A stretch of 64,000 nt of DNA from Spartobacteria bacterium (GTDB lineage Bacteria > Verrucomicrobiota > Verrucomicrobiia > Chthoniobacterales > UBA10450), in NCBI GenBank assembly GCA_003134785.1, contig PLCN01000017.1, forward strand, positions 1 through 64,000, written 5' to 3'. Position 1 is the first letter of the stretch; every line of letters begins with the position of its first letter. Of the stretch, positions 9,951 to 18,718 are shown in pieces. The translations under genes and the position numbers were made by a program. Below the pieces are notes generated by a model. It did no database searches, was not told where the DNA came from, and saw only the letters and a list, made by a program, of their open reading frames with translations.

Positions 9951-10144
9951 GTCGTTTCACATTGGGCGTCCGGAGTGTGCCAGACATTATTTCCCTTCGA
10001 GCGTTTTGCGATTTCGTGCAAGGCATTCGCGAAACGTGCGACAGTAACGTATGGCGCGTCCGTATTGCGACCGCTGCCGCAGAGTCAGTCGAGCGATTCC
10101 ATCACCTTGGTTAGGATCCAAACGTCTTTAGATCGCCGCTTCCA

Positions 10145-10855
10145 TTGAACACGATTTTGAATGTCATCAAAGCGCGGGAACTTCACCGCGGTGATCGGAT
10201 CGGCTGGTTGCGAGCGGCTGTCCTCGGCGCCAATGACGGCGTCCTCTCAACCGCCAGCCTTATTGCCGGCGTCGCCGCGGCTCATGTCGCGCCCCGGAAT
10301 ATTTTGGTAGCCGGCATTGCCGGCCTCGTCGCTGGTGCGATGTCGATGGCGGCCGGTGAATACGTTTCGGTCAGCTCTCAGGCAGACACTGAAAGGGCTG
10401 ACATCGATCTCGAGCGAAAAGAGCTCGCTGAGGATGAAACCGGCGAGAAAGCAGAGTTGGCCGCTATTTATGTCAAGCGGGGCCTCACGGCTCCGCTCGC
10501 GGCCGAAGTCGCCGTGCAGCTTATGGCTCATGACGCACTGGGTGCTCACTCGCGGGACGAGTTGGGTTTTTCCGAAGCACTCAAAGCCCGCCCCATTCAG
10601 GCGGCCTTGGCTTCGGCCGCAACGTTTGCGATCGGGGCCGCGTTTCCTCTTTTCGTCGCCATCATCTCGCCGGTGCCTTGGGTGATTCCGACCGTCATCG
10701 TCTGCTCGCTCGTGTTTTTAGCAGTCTTGGGCGGAGTTGCCGCTCGCGTTGGGGGCGCCTCCACGGTGGCGGGCGCAATACGTGTGACGTTTTGGGGTGC
10801 GCTTGCGATGGGTTTAACGGCAGGAGTCGGCGCGCTGTTCGGCACCGCCGTGTGA
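10145..10855 (+). CDS. VIT1/CCC1-family iron/manganese transporter
   Basis: 236 residues, with two membrane segments, then a charged cytoplasmic metal-binding helical region (about 78-130, rich in Glu), then three more segments, which is the standard VIT1/CCC1 layout. The motifs 'GANDGVLSTASL' and 'GAMSMAAGEYVSVSSQ' are diagnostic. The family moves Fe2+ or Mn2+ out of the cytosol; bacterial members protect against metal overload. No in-frame ATG exists; I use TTG 10145, and TTG 10157 is an alternative. No strong ribosome site is visible. It is divergent from the broken Nramp importer, so an importer/exporter pair for the same metals may have become unbalanced. Confidence 0.88.
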   Translation: MNTILNVIKARELHRGDRIGWLRAAVLGANDGVLSTASLIAGVAAAHVAPRNILVAGIAGLVAGAMSMAAGEYVSVSSQADTERADIDLERKELAEDETGEKAELAAIYVKRGLTAPLAAEVAVQLMAHDALGAHSRDELGFSEALKARPIQAALASAATFAIGAAFPLFVAIISPVPWVIPTVIVCSLVFLAVLGGVAARVGGASTVAGAIRVTFWGALAMGLTAGVGALFGTAV

Positions 10856-10882
10856 GAAACATTTCGGGGCGACCCTGTGGCG

Positions 10883-11707
10883 CTATCGCTTGACAGACAA
10901 CGCGCCCACGATCCTCGCAAGCAGTCCGTCGCAAAGCACGGACAGATCCCGGACGGACTGCTCAGAAATTGGCTCGCCGGATCTCGCAACGAGAGTTCTC
11001 ATTTGCTGGAGGCCTTCGCGCATTTTCGCAACGTTGGCATTCGGGCGCATCTGACTGAGCTGCTTTTCGAAACGGTCTATCAACGCAGTTTGCCTCAGCA
11101 TTTCCGCATCGTCGGCCGAATAGCGCTGCAGGATCAGCGCGGTGAGCGCGCGCGTGCCACGTAGCCAACCGCCCAGGCTGACGAGCTGCGAAAGCTGTTC
11201 GCTCTTGAGCTGCTTCATGCCCTCCTGGACGTCGGGGAGCACGGCGTCCCATTCCTTGCGGACCGCAGGCCAATCATTCTTGTCGGCGAGATCCACGATA
11301 CTCTGGCTGCGCCGCATCACGGCCGGCTGAACACCAAGCGCTCTCGCGAGCCGAAGCACAGCAGCCCCTACGTCCTTCACTTCGGCCGCGTCGTGCGCTT
11401 CAACTGCGATGAATCCCTCGCCGATCGAGACCCCGAGGAGTAAGGCAATCTGTACGTCGTCGCCGTGCGACTTCGCATGGGCAAGCCCGTCAACCTGCAC
11501 CAGTCGCCAATTCGAGTTGGAAAATTTGTCGAGCGACCCAAACACCTCAGCAGGTATCGGCACGACCACTTCAGCGATTGGTTTCGCCTGGGGCGGCAGC
11601 TCGCCGGCACCGGGCGGAGAAGGTGTCTGAGCGCAAGTAAGTCGCACAACCACCATGGCCGACAGAAGCGCGACGAGCGCTATTTTTGATGTGATCACAC
11701 GCCGCAA
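10883..11707 (-). CDS. Secreted hypothetical protein
   Basis: 274 residues. A signal peptide is clear (basic start, hydrophobic 8-22, cleavage near 'LTCAQ'). The mature part is Pro-rich at first and then mostly helical, with heptad-like segments and no Cys beyond a single one near the C-terminus. No catalytic motif is recognised. I do not recognise the family; it resembles helical periplasmic proteins annotated as hypothetical in related soil bacteria. It converges with the VIT gene (27 bp between stops) and is probably transcribed after the small zinc-ribbon gene 48 bp upstream. Confidence 0.7.
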   Translation of the reverse strand: MRRVITSKIALVALLSAMVVVRLTCAQTPSPPGAGELPPQAKPIAEVVVPIPAEVFGSLDKFSNSNWRLVQVDGLAHAKSHGDDVQIALLLGVSIGEGFIAVEAHDAAEVKDVGAAVLRLARALGVQPAVMRRSQSIVDLADKNDWPAVRKEWDAVLPDVQEGMKQLKSEQLSQLVSLGGWLRGTRALTALILQRYSADDAEMLRQTALIDRFEKQLSQMRPNANVAKMREGLQQMRTLVARSGEPISEQSVRDLSVLCDGLLARIVGALSVKR

Positions 11708-11755
11708 GAATCAAACACCGCGATGAGCGGATCGCGACCCGGGCTTGCGCGTCGT

Positions 11756-11941
11756 TCAGCGCGAAAGCATTTCATACAGGAATAGAGCCAGACCCACCGC
11801 GGCGACTGCTGCTGGTATCGCCCATTTGAGATCGAGAATTTTTTGCCGCCCAACCGCGGGCCTCGCCCCAACACAGTTCCGGCAGTGTGCTCCGACGATC
11901 GAGAGAGCGCGACCGCATGTATCGCAAGACTGTAAGGACAT
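11756..11941 (-). CDS. Small zinc-ribbon membrane protein
   Basis: 61 residues. Two CxxC knuckles (Cys6/Cys9 and Cys20/Cys23) form a likely zinc ribbon at the N-terminus, followed by a short basic linker and one transmembrane helix ('WAIPAAVAAVGLALFLYEML'). Tail-anchored zinc ribbons of this sort are common in bacteria and of unknown role. It lies upstream of the secreted helical protein on the same strand and just downstream of another small hypothetical gene, so a three-gene unit is possible. Confidence 0.6.
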   Translation of the reverse strand: MSLQSCDTCGRALSIVGAHCRNCVGARPAVGRQKILDLKWAIPAAVAAVGLALFLYEMLSR

Positions 11942-11956
11942 TCAACGTCGCCCCCG

Positions 11957-12238
11957 CTAAGCGTTGTTTTGGCGTGAATCGTCTCGCCAGGCGATCTCCG
12001 CTTCGTTCGCTGCCCGCACCCGTGAAGCCATCATGTGGCTGCGCCGATCGTTCTGAAAAATTCCGGTCACCAGGAGGCCGCTCGGGTGCGTGCCGACTGA
12101 ATCAAATTGGAAAAAGTCACTCGCCACCAGTGGCTCACCTTCGGCGCGGCGAATGATCATGAGCTTGCCGGTATGTGCTCGCCGATAAGCGACCGCGTTC
12201 GTCTCTTCGTGCAATGTTGCGATCGGGGAAAGCGTCAT
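11957..12238 (-). CDS. Small hypothetical protein
   Basis: 93 residues if started at the ATG at 12238; an open frame extends to 12334, but that leader looks like shadow sequence (many Arg/Ser). No ribosome site is evident. The core 'HTGKLMIIRRAEGEPLVA' and 'HPSGLLVTGIFQNDRR' has the hydrophobic alternation of a small beta-rich domain. No family recognised. It ends 15 bp before the zinc-ribbon gene on the same strand, which is the best argument that it is real. Confidence 0.4.
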   Translation of the reverse strand: MTLSPIATLHEETNAVAYRRAHTGKLMIIRRAEGEPLVASDFFQFDSVGTHPSGLLVTGIFQNDRRSHMMASRVRAANEAEIAWRDDSRQNNA

Positions 12239-12484
12239 CTGCAACGATACGCCGCTTCTGAGCGAATGGTATGTCGAATTGCTATGCCGAGTCTGGCGCA
12301 CCGCAAACTTTGTGCGCGCCTGCGCTTCCCGCACAATGTCCGATCACGGAATCGCCAGGGCCCATTTCCCGCGGATACACCGAAAAGAAGAGCATCGGTT
12401 GAAATCGGGTTTACATTGAATGCGCGGATCGCCCGGCGGCAGACTTCGAAATCGCGACGTTTAAACCCGGGACCGAGCTTCCTT

Positions 12485-13174
12485 ATGTTACAAAGCCTTC
12501 AACAACGGTTCGGAGAGAAATTACGCGCGTCGGACGGCGAAATCGGGCACGTCAGAGACTTCTACTTCGACGACAAGAACTGGAACGTTCGCTATCTGGT
12601 AGCGGACACTGGTCATTGGCTCGCAGGGCGTCTGGTGCTCATTTCTCCTCAGGCCTTTGGTCATCTTTATCCGGAAGGGAAGGTTCTTCTCGTCAACCTG
12701 ACACGACAGCAGATCGAGGACAGCCCCTCAATCGACCGGCACAAGCCGGTGTCTCGCCAGCATGAAGAGGAGTACCATCGATACTACGGATACAATTACT
12801 ACGCGGAAGGAATGCCGTTGTGGGGCTTGGCCAGCTACCCGGTGATAGTTCCTCCTCCACCAGCGAAAACGAATAAACAAAGCGCCGGCGATTCGCATCT
12901 GCGCAGCGCGATGGAACTAACTGAATACAGCGTGGAGGCAAATGACGGGACAGTCGGGGAAATCATCGACTTTCTGATCGACGGCAGGACGTGGATGATC
13001 CGCGAGGTCGTAGTGGAATGCGGACATTGGTACGCGGGCAACAAGGTGATAGTACCGACAGAGAAGATTTCGCGGATCAACTACGAGTTACGCACGGTTC
13101 ACGTAGATTCGACGAAGCAGGCGTTCAGCACAGCTTCGGAACAACACCATCAAACCAAGACGAGTCCTCGCTAG
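12485..13174 (+). CDS. Double PRC-barrel domain protein
   Basis: 229 residues from the ATG at 12485. The open frame reaches back to 12107, but the extra part has shadow composition. Two PRC-barrel domains are seen: about 1-75 ('GEKLRASDGEIGHVRDFYFD', then 'WNVRYLVADTGHWL') and about 140-210 ('VEANDGTVGEIIDFLID', then 'WMIREVVVECGHWYAGNKV'). They are joined by a Tyr- and Pro-rich linker. PRC-barrels are small beta-barrels of photosynthetic reaction centres, RimM and many stress proteins of unknown role. The duplicated form is common in soil bacteria. The start has no clear ribosome site. The next gene, 85 bp downstream, is a dehydrogenase on the same strand. Confidence 0.82.
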   Translation: MLQSLQQRFGEKLRASDGEIGHVRDFYFDDKNWNVRYLVADTGHWLAGRLVLISPQAFGHLYPEGKVLLVNLTRQQIEDSPSIDRHKPVSRQHEEEYHRYYGYNYYAEGMPLWGLASYPVIVPPPPAKTNKQSAGDSHLRSAMELTEYSVEANDGTVGEIIDFLIDGRTWMIREVVVECGHWYAGNKVIVPTEKISRINYELRTVHVDSTKQAFSTASEQHHQTKTSPR

Positions 13175-13259
13175 CGCAGGAATCAAGCGCGATCCTCGAT
13201 TGTCTGATTGCCATTATCAAGGCGACTATCCGATCCAATCCGCCGGCCCCGCCGATGTG

Positions 13260-14303
13260 ATGCAGGCGCTAACGTATCTCGGGCCAGGCTGGCGCGCCTT
13301 GGAGGAAAAACCGAAGCCGCTCATTCAGTCGGCGACAGATGCCATCGTCCGAGTAACGGCGACGACGATTTGCGGAACCGATCTCCATATCCTGAAAGGT
13401 GACGTTCCTACCGTCTCCCCCGGACGGATACTGGGACACGAAGGCGTGGGAATCATCGAAGAAGTGGGAGCCAGTGTGTCCAACTTCCAGGTCGGCGCGC
13501 ATGTCCTTATTTCCTGCATCACCTCTTGTGGGAGATGCGCGAACTGCAAGAAAGGCATGTACTCACATTGCGAGAACGGCGGAGGATGGATTCTGGGCAA
13601 TGTCATTGATGGCACTCAAGCGGAGTACGTTCGAATCCCGTACGCGGATAATAGTTTGTATCCGATTCCCGCTGGAGTTGATGAGGAAGCGCTCGTCATG
13701 TTGAGTGATATCCTGCCGACCGGTTTCGAGTGCGGCGTGCTAAATGGCAGCGTCAAACCCGGCGATACGGTGGCGATTGTAGGAGCCGGCCCAATCGGTT
13801 TGGCCGCTCTGCTGACCGCACAATTCTATGCGCCCGCAGAAATCATCATGATCGACGGGGATAAGAATCGGCTGGAAGTTTCCAAGAGGTTCGGTGCGAC
13901 TAAAGTGGTAAGCAGGATCGATGGCAAGGCTGTCGAAGAAGTGATGGCGCTGACCGGAAACAGAGGCGTCGACGTTGCCATCGAAGCAGTGGGATTACCG
14001 GAGAGCTTCGATACCTGCCAGAGGATCGTTGCCGCCGGCGGCCATATTGCGAACGTCGGTGTCCACGGAAAACCGGTGCAACTTAACCTGGATAAGCTTT
14101 GGTCGCATAACATCACCCTAACGACAGGGCTGGTTGATACCGTTACCACGCCAATGCTTCTGAAGACGGTGATTTCACGGAAGCTTCAGCCGGAACAGCT
14201 CATAACGCATCACTTCACCTTGAAGGAAGTAATGAAGGCCTACGATACTTTCGCTGATGCTACTAACGAACGCGCACTGAAGGTAATAATTACGAACGCC
14301 TAG
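13260..14303 (+). CDS. Zinc-dependent alcohol dehydrogenase (MDR family)
   Basis: 347 residues from ATG 13260; a TTG at 13200 would add a leader absent from the family. Catalytic-zinc ligands lie in 'TICGTDLHILKGD' and 'GHEGVGIIEEVG', and the structural zinc loop is 'CGRCANCKKGMYSHC'. The NAD(P)-binding Rossmann motif is 'VAIVGAGPIGLAALL'. This is a complete medium-chain dehydrogenase that oxidises an alcohol or reduces an aldehyde with NAD(P); the order of motifs is closest to the Tdh/formaldehyde-dehydrogenase side of the family. Substrate is not resolvable. Its upstream neighbour is the PRC-barrel gene, a pairing that suggests general stress functions. Confidence 0.9.
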   Translation: MQALTYLGPGWRALEEKPKPLIQSATDAIVRVTATTICGTDLHILKGDVPTVSPGRILGHEGVGIIEEVGASVSNFQVGAHVLISCITSCGRCANCKKGMYSHCENGGGWILGNVIDGTQAEYVRIPYADNSLYPIPAGVDEEALVMLSDILPTGFECGVLNGSVKPGDTVAIVGAGPIGLAALLTAQFYAPAEIIMIDGDKNRLEVSKRFGATKVVSRIDGKAVEEVMALTGNRGVDVAIEAVGLPESFDTCQRIVAAGGHIANVGVHGKPVQLNLDKLWSHNITLTTGLVDTVTTPMLLKTVISRKLQPEQLITHHFTLKEVMKAYDTFADATNERALKVIITNA

Positions 14304-14412
14304 CCGTCCTTTGCGTGCCAAACGTCCTAGTGGTGCTTCAGAACAGTTAGGCCTGGAAGTATTTTAGAAGCTTTGTTCAAGACACGCCGGAGGTGCTCAT
14401 TGAACAGAGACT

Positions 14413-14748
14413 TTACCAGCCTGCTTACGGCGTCGGCGACGGATTCGGACTATTCGAACGGTCCAGGGTTTCGGTTTGTTCTTCTCCATGGCGGTGCCGG
14501 TGCCGATGTTCCCGAGGTGTATCGTCATCGTTGGCGCAGGCGTAGCTAAACAGCGCGCATCCGAGAAGAAGGAGGACCAGTTTACGCTCCCTGAACCTCG
14601 AGCGGCAGCCGCGCCTGTTTTCGCTGACTGAAAATTCCGATCGCACCAATTGCGAATCGCCATCGCACTCCGAGCCAGGAACGCATTCATGCATATAAAA
14701 CAACCCTCCGGTGAATGACCGTTCCTTTGCGGAATTCCGGCCCTTTCC
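14413..14748. repeat. Duplicated 335-bp segment, copy B
   Basis: Partner of 8017-8351 in direct orientation. It contains the same minus-strand frame (ending 'ANDDDTPREHRHRHRHGEEQ', then a Pro/Ser tail), here fused in frame to unrelated upstream sequence (14425-15066). The gap from 14304 to 14897 holds nothing else I can support. Identity falls off sharply at both ends, giving a defined unit, but no terminal inverted repeats or target duplications are seen. Confidence 0.8.
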
Positions 14749-14897
14749 GAAATAGATGACCGGCCGCGACCCGAGATGGTTATGGAAATTTTTTTGGCCC
14801 CCGCAGCGTGGGGGAATACCCCGATTAGACGAGCTTTCGGCACATCGGCTGGCCGGCATTCCGGCGATCTTCGTGCCGGGTCCTTGTCTACGACCAG

Positions 14898-15386
14898 CTA
14901 GACACTGTGGTCCGGCGGTCCGGAGCCGTGGCGGTGGAACAATCGCTCGGCGAGACGCTCGATGGGCCGACCCAGGAGCAATGCGAACACGGTGAAACCT
15001 ACCGCGATACCCAGGATGACCCAGTGACCGAGCCCGCACACGGTCCCCAGCACGGCACAAATCCAAATCGTCGCTGCCGTGGTCAGTCCCGTCACGTGGC
15101 CAAGGGGGTCCCGCAGAATGACCCCGGCGCCCAAAAATCCAACGCCAGTCAGGATACCCTGGACAACTCTTCCGATTGCATTTTGGTCGGCCGCCAAAGA
15201 ACCGTCGGCGGATTTGAGCACAATAATCGTGGCCACGGCCGCTCCGAGACTCACCAGGGCATGAGTGCGCAAGCCGGCCGGCTTCCCATGCAGCTCGCGG
15301 TTCAAGCCGAGAATGCCTCCTACGATCAGCGCGGCGCCGATCCGCAGGGCTGTCTCTTCATTTCCGTTTAACACCATAGGAGACAT
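14898..15386 (-). CDS. MgtC/SapB-family membrane protein
   Basis: 162 residues with about four to five membrane helices. The N-terminal 'GGILGLNRELHGKPAGLRTH' followed by 'ALVSLGAA', and later 'GILTGVGFLGAGVILRD' and 'VTGLTTAATIWICAVLG', are diagnostic of the MgtC/SapB domain. The family includes Salmonella MgtC, which inhibits the F-ATPase under low Mg2+; environmental members are linked to Mg2+ limitation or acid stress with less certainty. This is the short form without the C-terminal ACT-like domain. It is divergent from the ammonium transporter. Confidence 0.88.
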   Translation of the reverse strand: MSPMVLNGNEETALRIGAALIVGGILGLNRELHGKPAGLRTHALVSLGAAVATIIVLKSADGSLAADQNAIGRVVQGILTGVGFLGAGVILRDPLGHVTGLTTAATIWICAVLGTVCGLGHWVILGIAVGFTVFALLLGRPIERLAERLFHRHGSGPPDHSV

Positions 15387-15495
15387 TGAGCAGGAACTCT
15401 GCGACTGAACGCAAGCTTTTTTGCGGCGGTTTAAAGGCGTGACAGCGCCACCCGCGGCCTGCTACCGTGCGCGAGATGATCGGCAGTCTACTCTC

Positions 15496-15525
15496 TTGAC
15501 GCCCGTCCCCTAACGAGTCAATACT
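15496..15525 (+). promoter_or_regulatory. Possible sigma-70 promoter of the ammonium transporter
   Basis: TTGACG (15496-15501) and AATACT (15520-15525) lie 18 bp apart, 23 bp before the start codon. The -35 box is near consensus and the -10 box matches at four of six positions. Position fits the ammonium transporter, which has a GGAGG ribosome site. Found by eye only. Confidence 0.35.
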
Positions 15526-15547
15526 CGCCGCCTAACGGAGGATAACC

Positions 15548-16825
15548 ATGTTACATCTCGATACTGGGAATACCGCGTTCATGCTCTTGTGCGCGAGTTT
15601 AGTGATGCTGATGACGCCGGGGCTGGCATTTTTTTATGGCGGGCTCGTGGGACGAAAGAACGTGCTCGCCATCATGATGCAGAGTTTCGTCTCGATGGGC
15701 TGGACCACGGTCTTGTGGTGGGCCTTCGGATTCTCACTCTGCTTCTCCGGCGATCAGAAAAGCGGCACCGATTTTTTCGGCGTCGTCGGCAACCTGAATT
15801 GGATGGGCCTGCGCGGCATTACCCTGGCCACGCCCTCGCCTAACGAGACCATTCCCATGCTCGTCTTCTGCGCCTATCAGATGATGTTTGCGATCATCAC
15901 TCCGGCGCTGATCACGGGCGCGTTCACCAACCGGATCACCTTCAAGGCTTACATGCTTTTTCTGACGGCGTGGCTGATCCTGGTTTACTTTCCGTTTGTC
16001 CACATGGTGTGGGGCGGCGGCATCCTGGCGCAGTGGGGCGTAAAGGATTTCGCCGGCGGAATCGTCGTGCACAACATCGCGGGAATCGCCGCTCTCGCTT
16101 CCATTCTCTACGTTGGTAAACGCAAGGTCGTGGACCGCGGTCCGCACAGCATTCCGCTCGTTGCGCTGGGCACTGGCCTGCTCTGGTTCGGTTGGTACGG
16201 CTTCAATGCCGGCTCCGAGTTCCGCGTCGACTCGATCACCGCCGTAGCATTTATCAACACAGATATCTCCGCTTCGTTCGCCGCCATCGCGTGGCTGCTG
16301 GTCGATTGGCGAGTTTCGAAGAAACCGAAGTTCCTGGGATTGCTGACTGGCGCCGTGGCTGGGTTGGCCACGATCACTCCAGCGGCGGGCTACGTGTCGC
16401 CGGCCACCGCTGCCATTATCGGAACGGTGGCGGGCGTTGTTTGCTACTACGCCTGCGCGTTGAAGAACAAACTGGGGTGGGATGACGCCCTCGATGTGTG
16501 GGGCGTGCATGGAGTGGGCGGCCTTCTCGGTATCATTCTCCTCGGCGTGTTCGCCTCGACGGCATGGAATCCCGCAGCGAACGGCGGCGTGGACGGATTG
16601 CTCGCCGGCGGTTCGAGCTTTTTCCTTAAACAACTCTGTGCCGGACTGTTTTCGTCGCTGTGGGCGTTCGCCTTCACGCTCGGGATGCTTTGGATCATTG
16701 ACCGCATCACGATCGTGCGGGTGGAAGAGGCGCACGAAGAACTTGGTCTCGACGAGGCGATTCATGGCGAGGCCGCGTACGTGGAAGTGGACATAGCGGT
16801 GGTCCGGCCCGGGCAACCGCTATGA
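15548..16825 (+). CDS. amtB: Ammonium transporter (Amt family)
   Basis: 425 residues, about 11 membrane helices, no obvious signal peptide. The start ATG follows a GGAGG ribosome site. Family landmarks are 'TPGLAFFYGGLVGRKNVL' near the N-terminus, 'FVHMVWGGGILAQWGVKDFA' with 'GGIVVHNIAGIAAL' (twin-His pore region), 'GLLWFGWYGFNAGSEF', and 'DVWGVHGVGGLLGIILLG' carrying the second pore His. It conducts NH3/NH4+ inward across the cytoplasmic membrane. The C-terminal cytoplasmic tail ('ELGLDEAIHGEAAY') that contacts PII is present. No glnK gene is adjacent, unlike the usual arrangement; any PII partner must be elsewhere. Confidence 0.96.
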   Translation: MLHLDTGNTAFMLLCASLVMLMTPGLAFFYGGLVGRKNVLAIMMQSFVSMGWTTVLWWAFGFSLCFSGDQKSGTDFFGVVGNLNWMGLRGITLATPSPNETIPMLVFCAYQMMFAIITPALITGAFTNRITFKAYMLFLTAWLILVYFPFVHMVWGGGILAQWGVKDFAGGIVVHNIAGIAALASILYVGKRKVVDRGPHSIPLVALGTGLLWFGWYGFNAGSEFRVDSITAVAFINTDISASFAAIAWLLVDWRVSKKPKFLGLLTGAVAGLATITPAAGYVSPATAAIIGTVAGVVCYYACALKNKLGWDDALDVWGVHGVGGLLGIILLGVFASTAWNPAANGGVDGLLAGGSSFFLKQLCAGLFSSLWAFAFTLGMLWIIDRITIVRVEEAHEELGLDEAIHGEAAYVEVDIAVVRPGQPL

Positions 16826-16934
16826 TCGCGGCCGCGGCGCCTTTGCTTTCTTTTTGATGCGCCCCGTTCCGTTTCCAGACGGCTCCCGGATAAACGCCCT
16901 GCGACTGCGCCGGCTCCTGAAGCGCGATTAAATA

Positions 16935-18197
16935 ATGGAACAGATCGTCCTGCTCTTCCGCGCAAGATTTACCTCGTTCGTTGCCGCCGTTTTCTTTTCG
17001 ATTGCAGCAAGCCAGGCAGGCGCGCAAACACTCACTCCGGCGGAGGAGGCCGTGAAGAACCAGATGCTCGAGCAGGAAGAGGCGAAATCGCGCCTCGCCA
17101 TTTACGGTTGGGTCGAGAGCGGCTTCACCGGGAACGTCGACGGACCAAAAGATAATCAGAACTTCGGCCGACTCTTCGACGACCGAAGCAACGAGTTCGT
17201 GATGAACCAGGCCGTGATCACGGCCGAACGCGCGCTCGATCCGAAAATTGGTTTCGATTTGGGATTCAAATTGCAACTCCTGTTCGGCACTGATGCGCAT
17301 TTTATCCAGTCGCTGGGAATGCGCAATCACAGCACGGGAACCGGCCTCTACCGCGCGGACATTCCCGAAGCCTATCTGAACGTACACCTTCCCATCTTTA
17401 CCGAAGGCGGCGTTGATCTGAAGCTCGGCAAGTTCGTGACCTTGGAAGGCGCGGAAACGATCGACCCCCGCACCAATCCCTTTTACTCGCACACTTATAT
17501 CTTCAATTTCGGCATCCCGTTCAACCACACCGGCGCGCTGTTTACTCTTTACGCGACCAAGCAGCTTAACCTGGTCGCCGGCGTGACGCGCGGCGTGAAC
17601 ACCAGTATCGACGACAACAACGACGCGGCCGCATTCCATGGCGGGATCGGGCTGCATCTCAATGAAGAGAAGCTTGTCATCTCCGCTGCGACGCATATTG
17701 GTCCCGAAACGCCACACAACGACAGCGATCTTCGTTATCTCAATACGATCACCACGACGTGGAAGATCACCGACAAACTCACTTCCATCACCGATCTCAA
17801 CTACACCCACGATGACGGTGCGGATGCCAGCGCGTATGGCGTAGCGCAATATCTGACTTACGCGATCAACGACAAAATCACGGCCAAGATCCGCGGCGAA
17901 ATCTGGCGTGATGACAAAGGCTTCTTTGTCGCACAATTTGCCGACCCGGGTGATCCGATGCGCGCGCTCAGCGGTGAGTCGACGATCGATCCGCGCACCG
18001 TCGGCGGCGGGCGGACAACTTATGGCGCTCTCACGATCGGCCTCGACATCAAGCCGCCGGTACCAAAACCGCTCACCGGCCTGACCATTCGCCCCGAGTT
18101 GCGCGTCGATTATTCCTTCAGCGATACGCGGCCCTTCAACGACTCGAACGACGACACCATGTTTACTGCCGCGCTCGACGTCATCGTCACTTTTTAA
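16935..18197 (+). CDS. Outer-membrane beta-barrel (BBP2/OmpL-like porin)
   Basis: 420 residues. A signal peptide is present (cleavage near 'QAGAQ'), followed by a short helical stretch with Glu/Lys (about 35-55), then 'LAIYGWVESGFTGNVDG', the typical opening of BBP2-type barrels. The rest alternates polar and aromatic/hydrophobic residues and ends in Phe ('DVIVTF'), the usual C-terminal signal for barrel assembly. Likely a porin for small solutes. It follows the ammonium transporter by 109 bp on the same strand, so it might serve nitrogen uptake; that is inference. A second member of this family lies at 26401-27933 in the potassium operon. Confidence 0.85.
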   Translation: MEQIVLLFRARFTSFVAAVFFSIAASQAGAQTLTPAEEAVKNQMLEQEEAKSRLAIYGWVESGFTGNVDGPKDNQNFGRLFDDRSNEFVMNQAVITAERALDPKIGFDLGFKLQLLFGTDAHFIQSLGMRNHSTGTGLYRADIPEAYLNVHLPIFTEGGVDLKLGKFVTLEGAETIDPRTNPFYSHTYIFNFGIPFNHTGALFTLYATKQLNLVAGVTRGVNTSIDDNNDAAAFHGGIGLHLNEEKLVISAATHIGPETPHNDSDLRYLNTITTTWKITDKLTSITDLNYTHDDGADASAYGVAQYLTYAINDKITAKIRGEIWRDDKGFFVAQFADPGDPMRALSGESTIDPRTVGGGRTTYGALTIGLDIKPPVPKPLTGLTIRPELRVDYSFSDTRPFNDSNDDTMFTAALDVIVTF

Positions 18198-18223
18198 TGT
18201 GAGGCGAGCGCGGGGGTGAGGAC

Positions 18224-18658
18224 TCAGTCGATTCGTTCCGGGCGATTCAATTTCCAGGTGCGATAGCTCCACACATTCGCGTAGAAGAGATAGAGCAGGT
18301 AGGGGAAGAGGCACCACGCGGCGATGCGGTCGAGCCGGAGCAGGAGCAAGAGAAAAAGGGAAATCGCGAGCGCGCCATAAGGCAGTCCAAGCAGATAGGC
18401 GTGGAAGAGGTTACGAGTGCGGAAAAAGAAGTAATCCCAAAGCGCGTTGACGAACATGATCGCACCGATCATAGCGAAAGCGGCGGTTCTCCCAGGAGAG
18501 GACGGCAGCAGAAAGAGCCGGTAAAGAACGGAGAAGCAGATCACATAATAGAGCGCGCCGATCACCATCCAACCCCAGAATGGAATGGCATAAGATGGCA
18601 GACGAAGACTGGCGAGCCGCTTCCTGATGCCGCTTCCCGCGAAGAGACCTTCGAGCAC
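18224..18658 (-). CDS. TspO/MBR-family protein (start uncertain)
   Basis: 144 residues as drawn from GTG 18658. The frame continues upstream to a TAG at 18719-18721, and the extra codons encode 'LLRPIIYSLALCLLGA', which looks like the first half of helix 1, so the real start is probably near 18706. No ATG, GTG or TTG exists there; a GAGGGGG ribosome-like site precedes ACG and CTG codons. The motifs 'VIGALYYVICFSVLYRL', 'NALWDYFFFR' and 'PYLLYLFYANVWSYRTWKLN' identify TspO, a five-helix membrane protein that binds tetrapyrroles. The upstream MAPEG gene's stop codon is only 12 bp from the candidate start, which suggests translational coupling. Confidence 0.75.
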   Translation of the reverse strand: MLEGLFAGSGIRKRLASLRLPSYAIPFWGWMVIGALYYVICFSVLYRLFLLPSSPGRTAAFAMIGAIMFVNALWDYFFFRTRNLFHAYLLGLPYGALAISLFLLLLLRLDRIAAWCLFPYLLYLFYANVWSYRTWKLNRPERID

Positions 18659-18718
18659 CGCGCCGAGTAGGCAGAGCGCAAGAGAATAGATAATCGGGCG
18701 CAGCAGCGTTCCCCCTCG

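Noticed and set aside
15507-15537. Recurrent CCTAACG(AG) strings at gene boundaries
   Set aside because: The string also occurs inside genes on both strands, and I cannot show that it is enriched without counting genome-wide.
16707-18317. Minus-strand frame of 536 codons opposite the porin-like gene
   Set aside because: The plus strand has a signal peptide and barrel pattern; the minus frame has no family resemblance and also overlaps the ammonium transporter and TspO ends.
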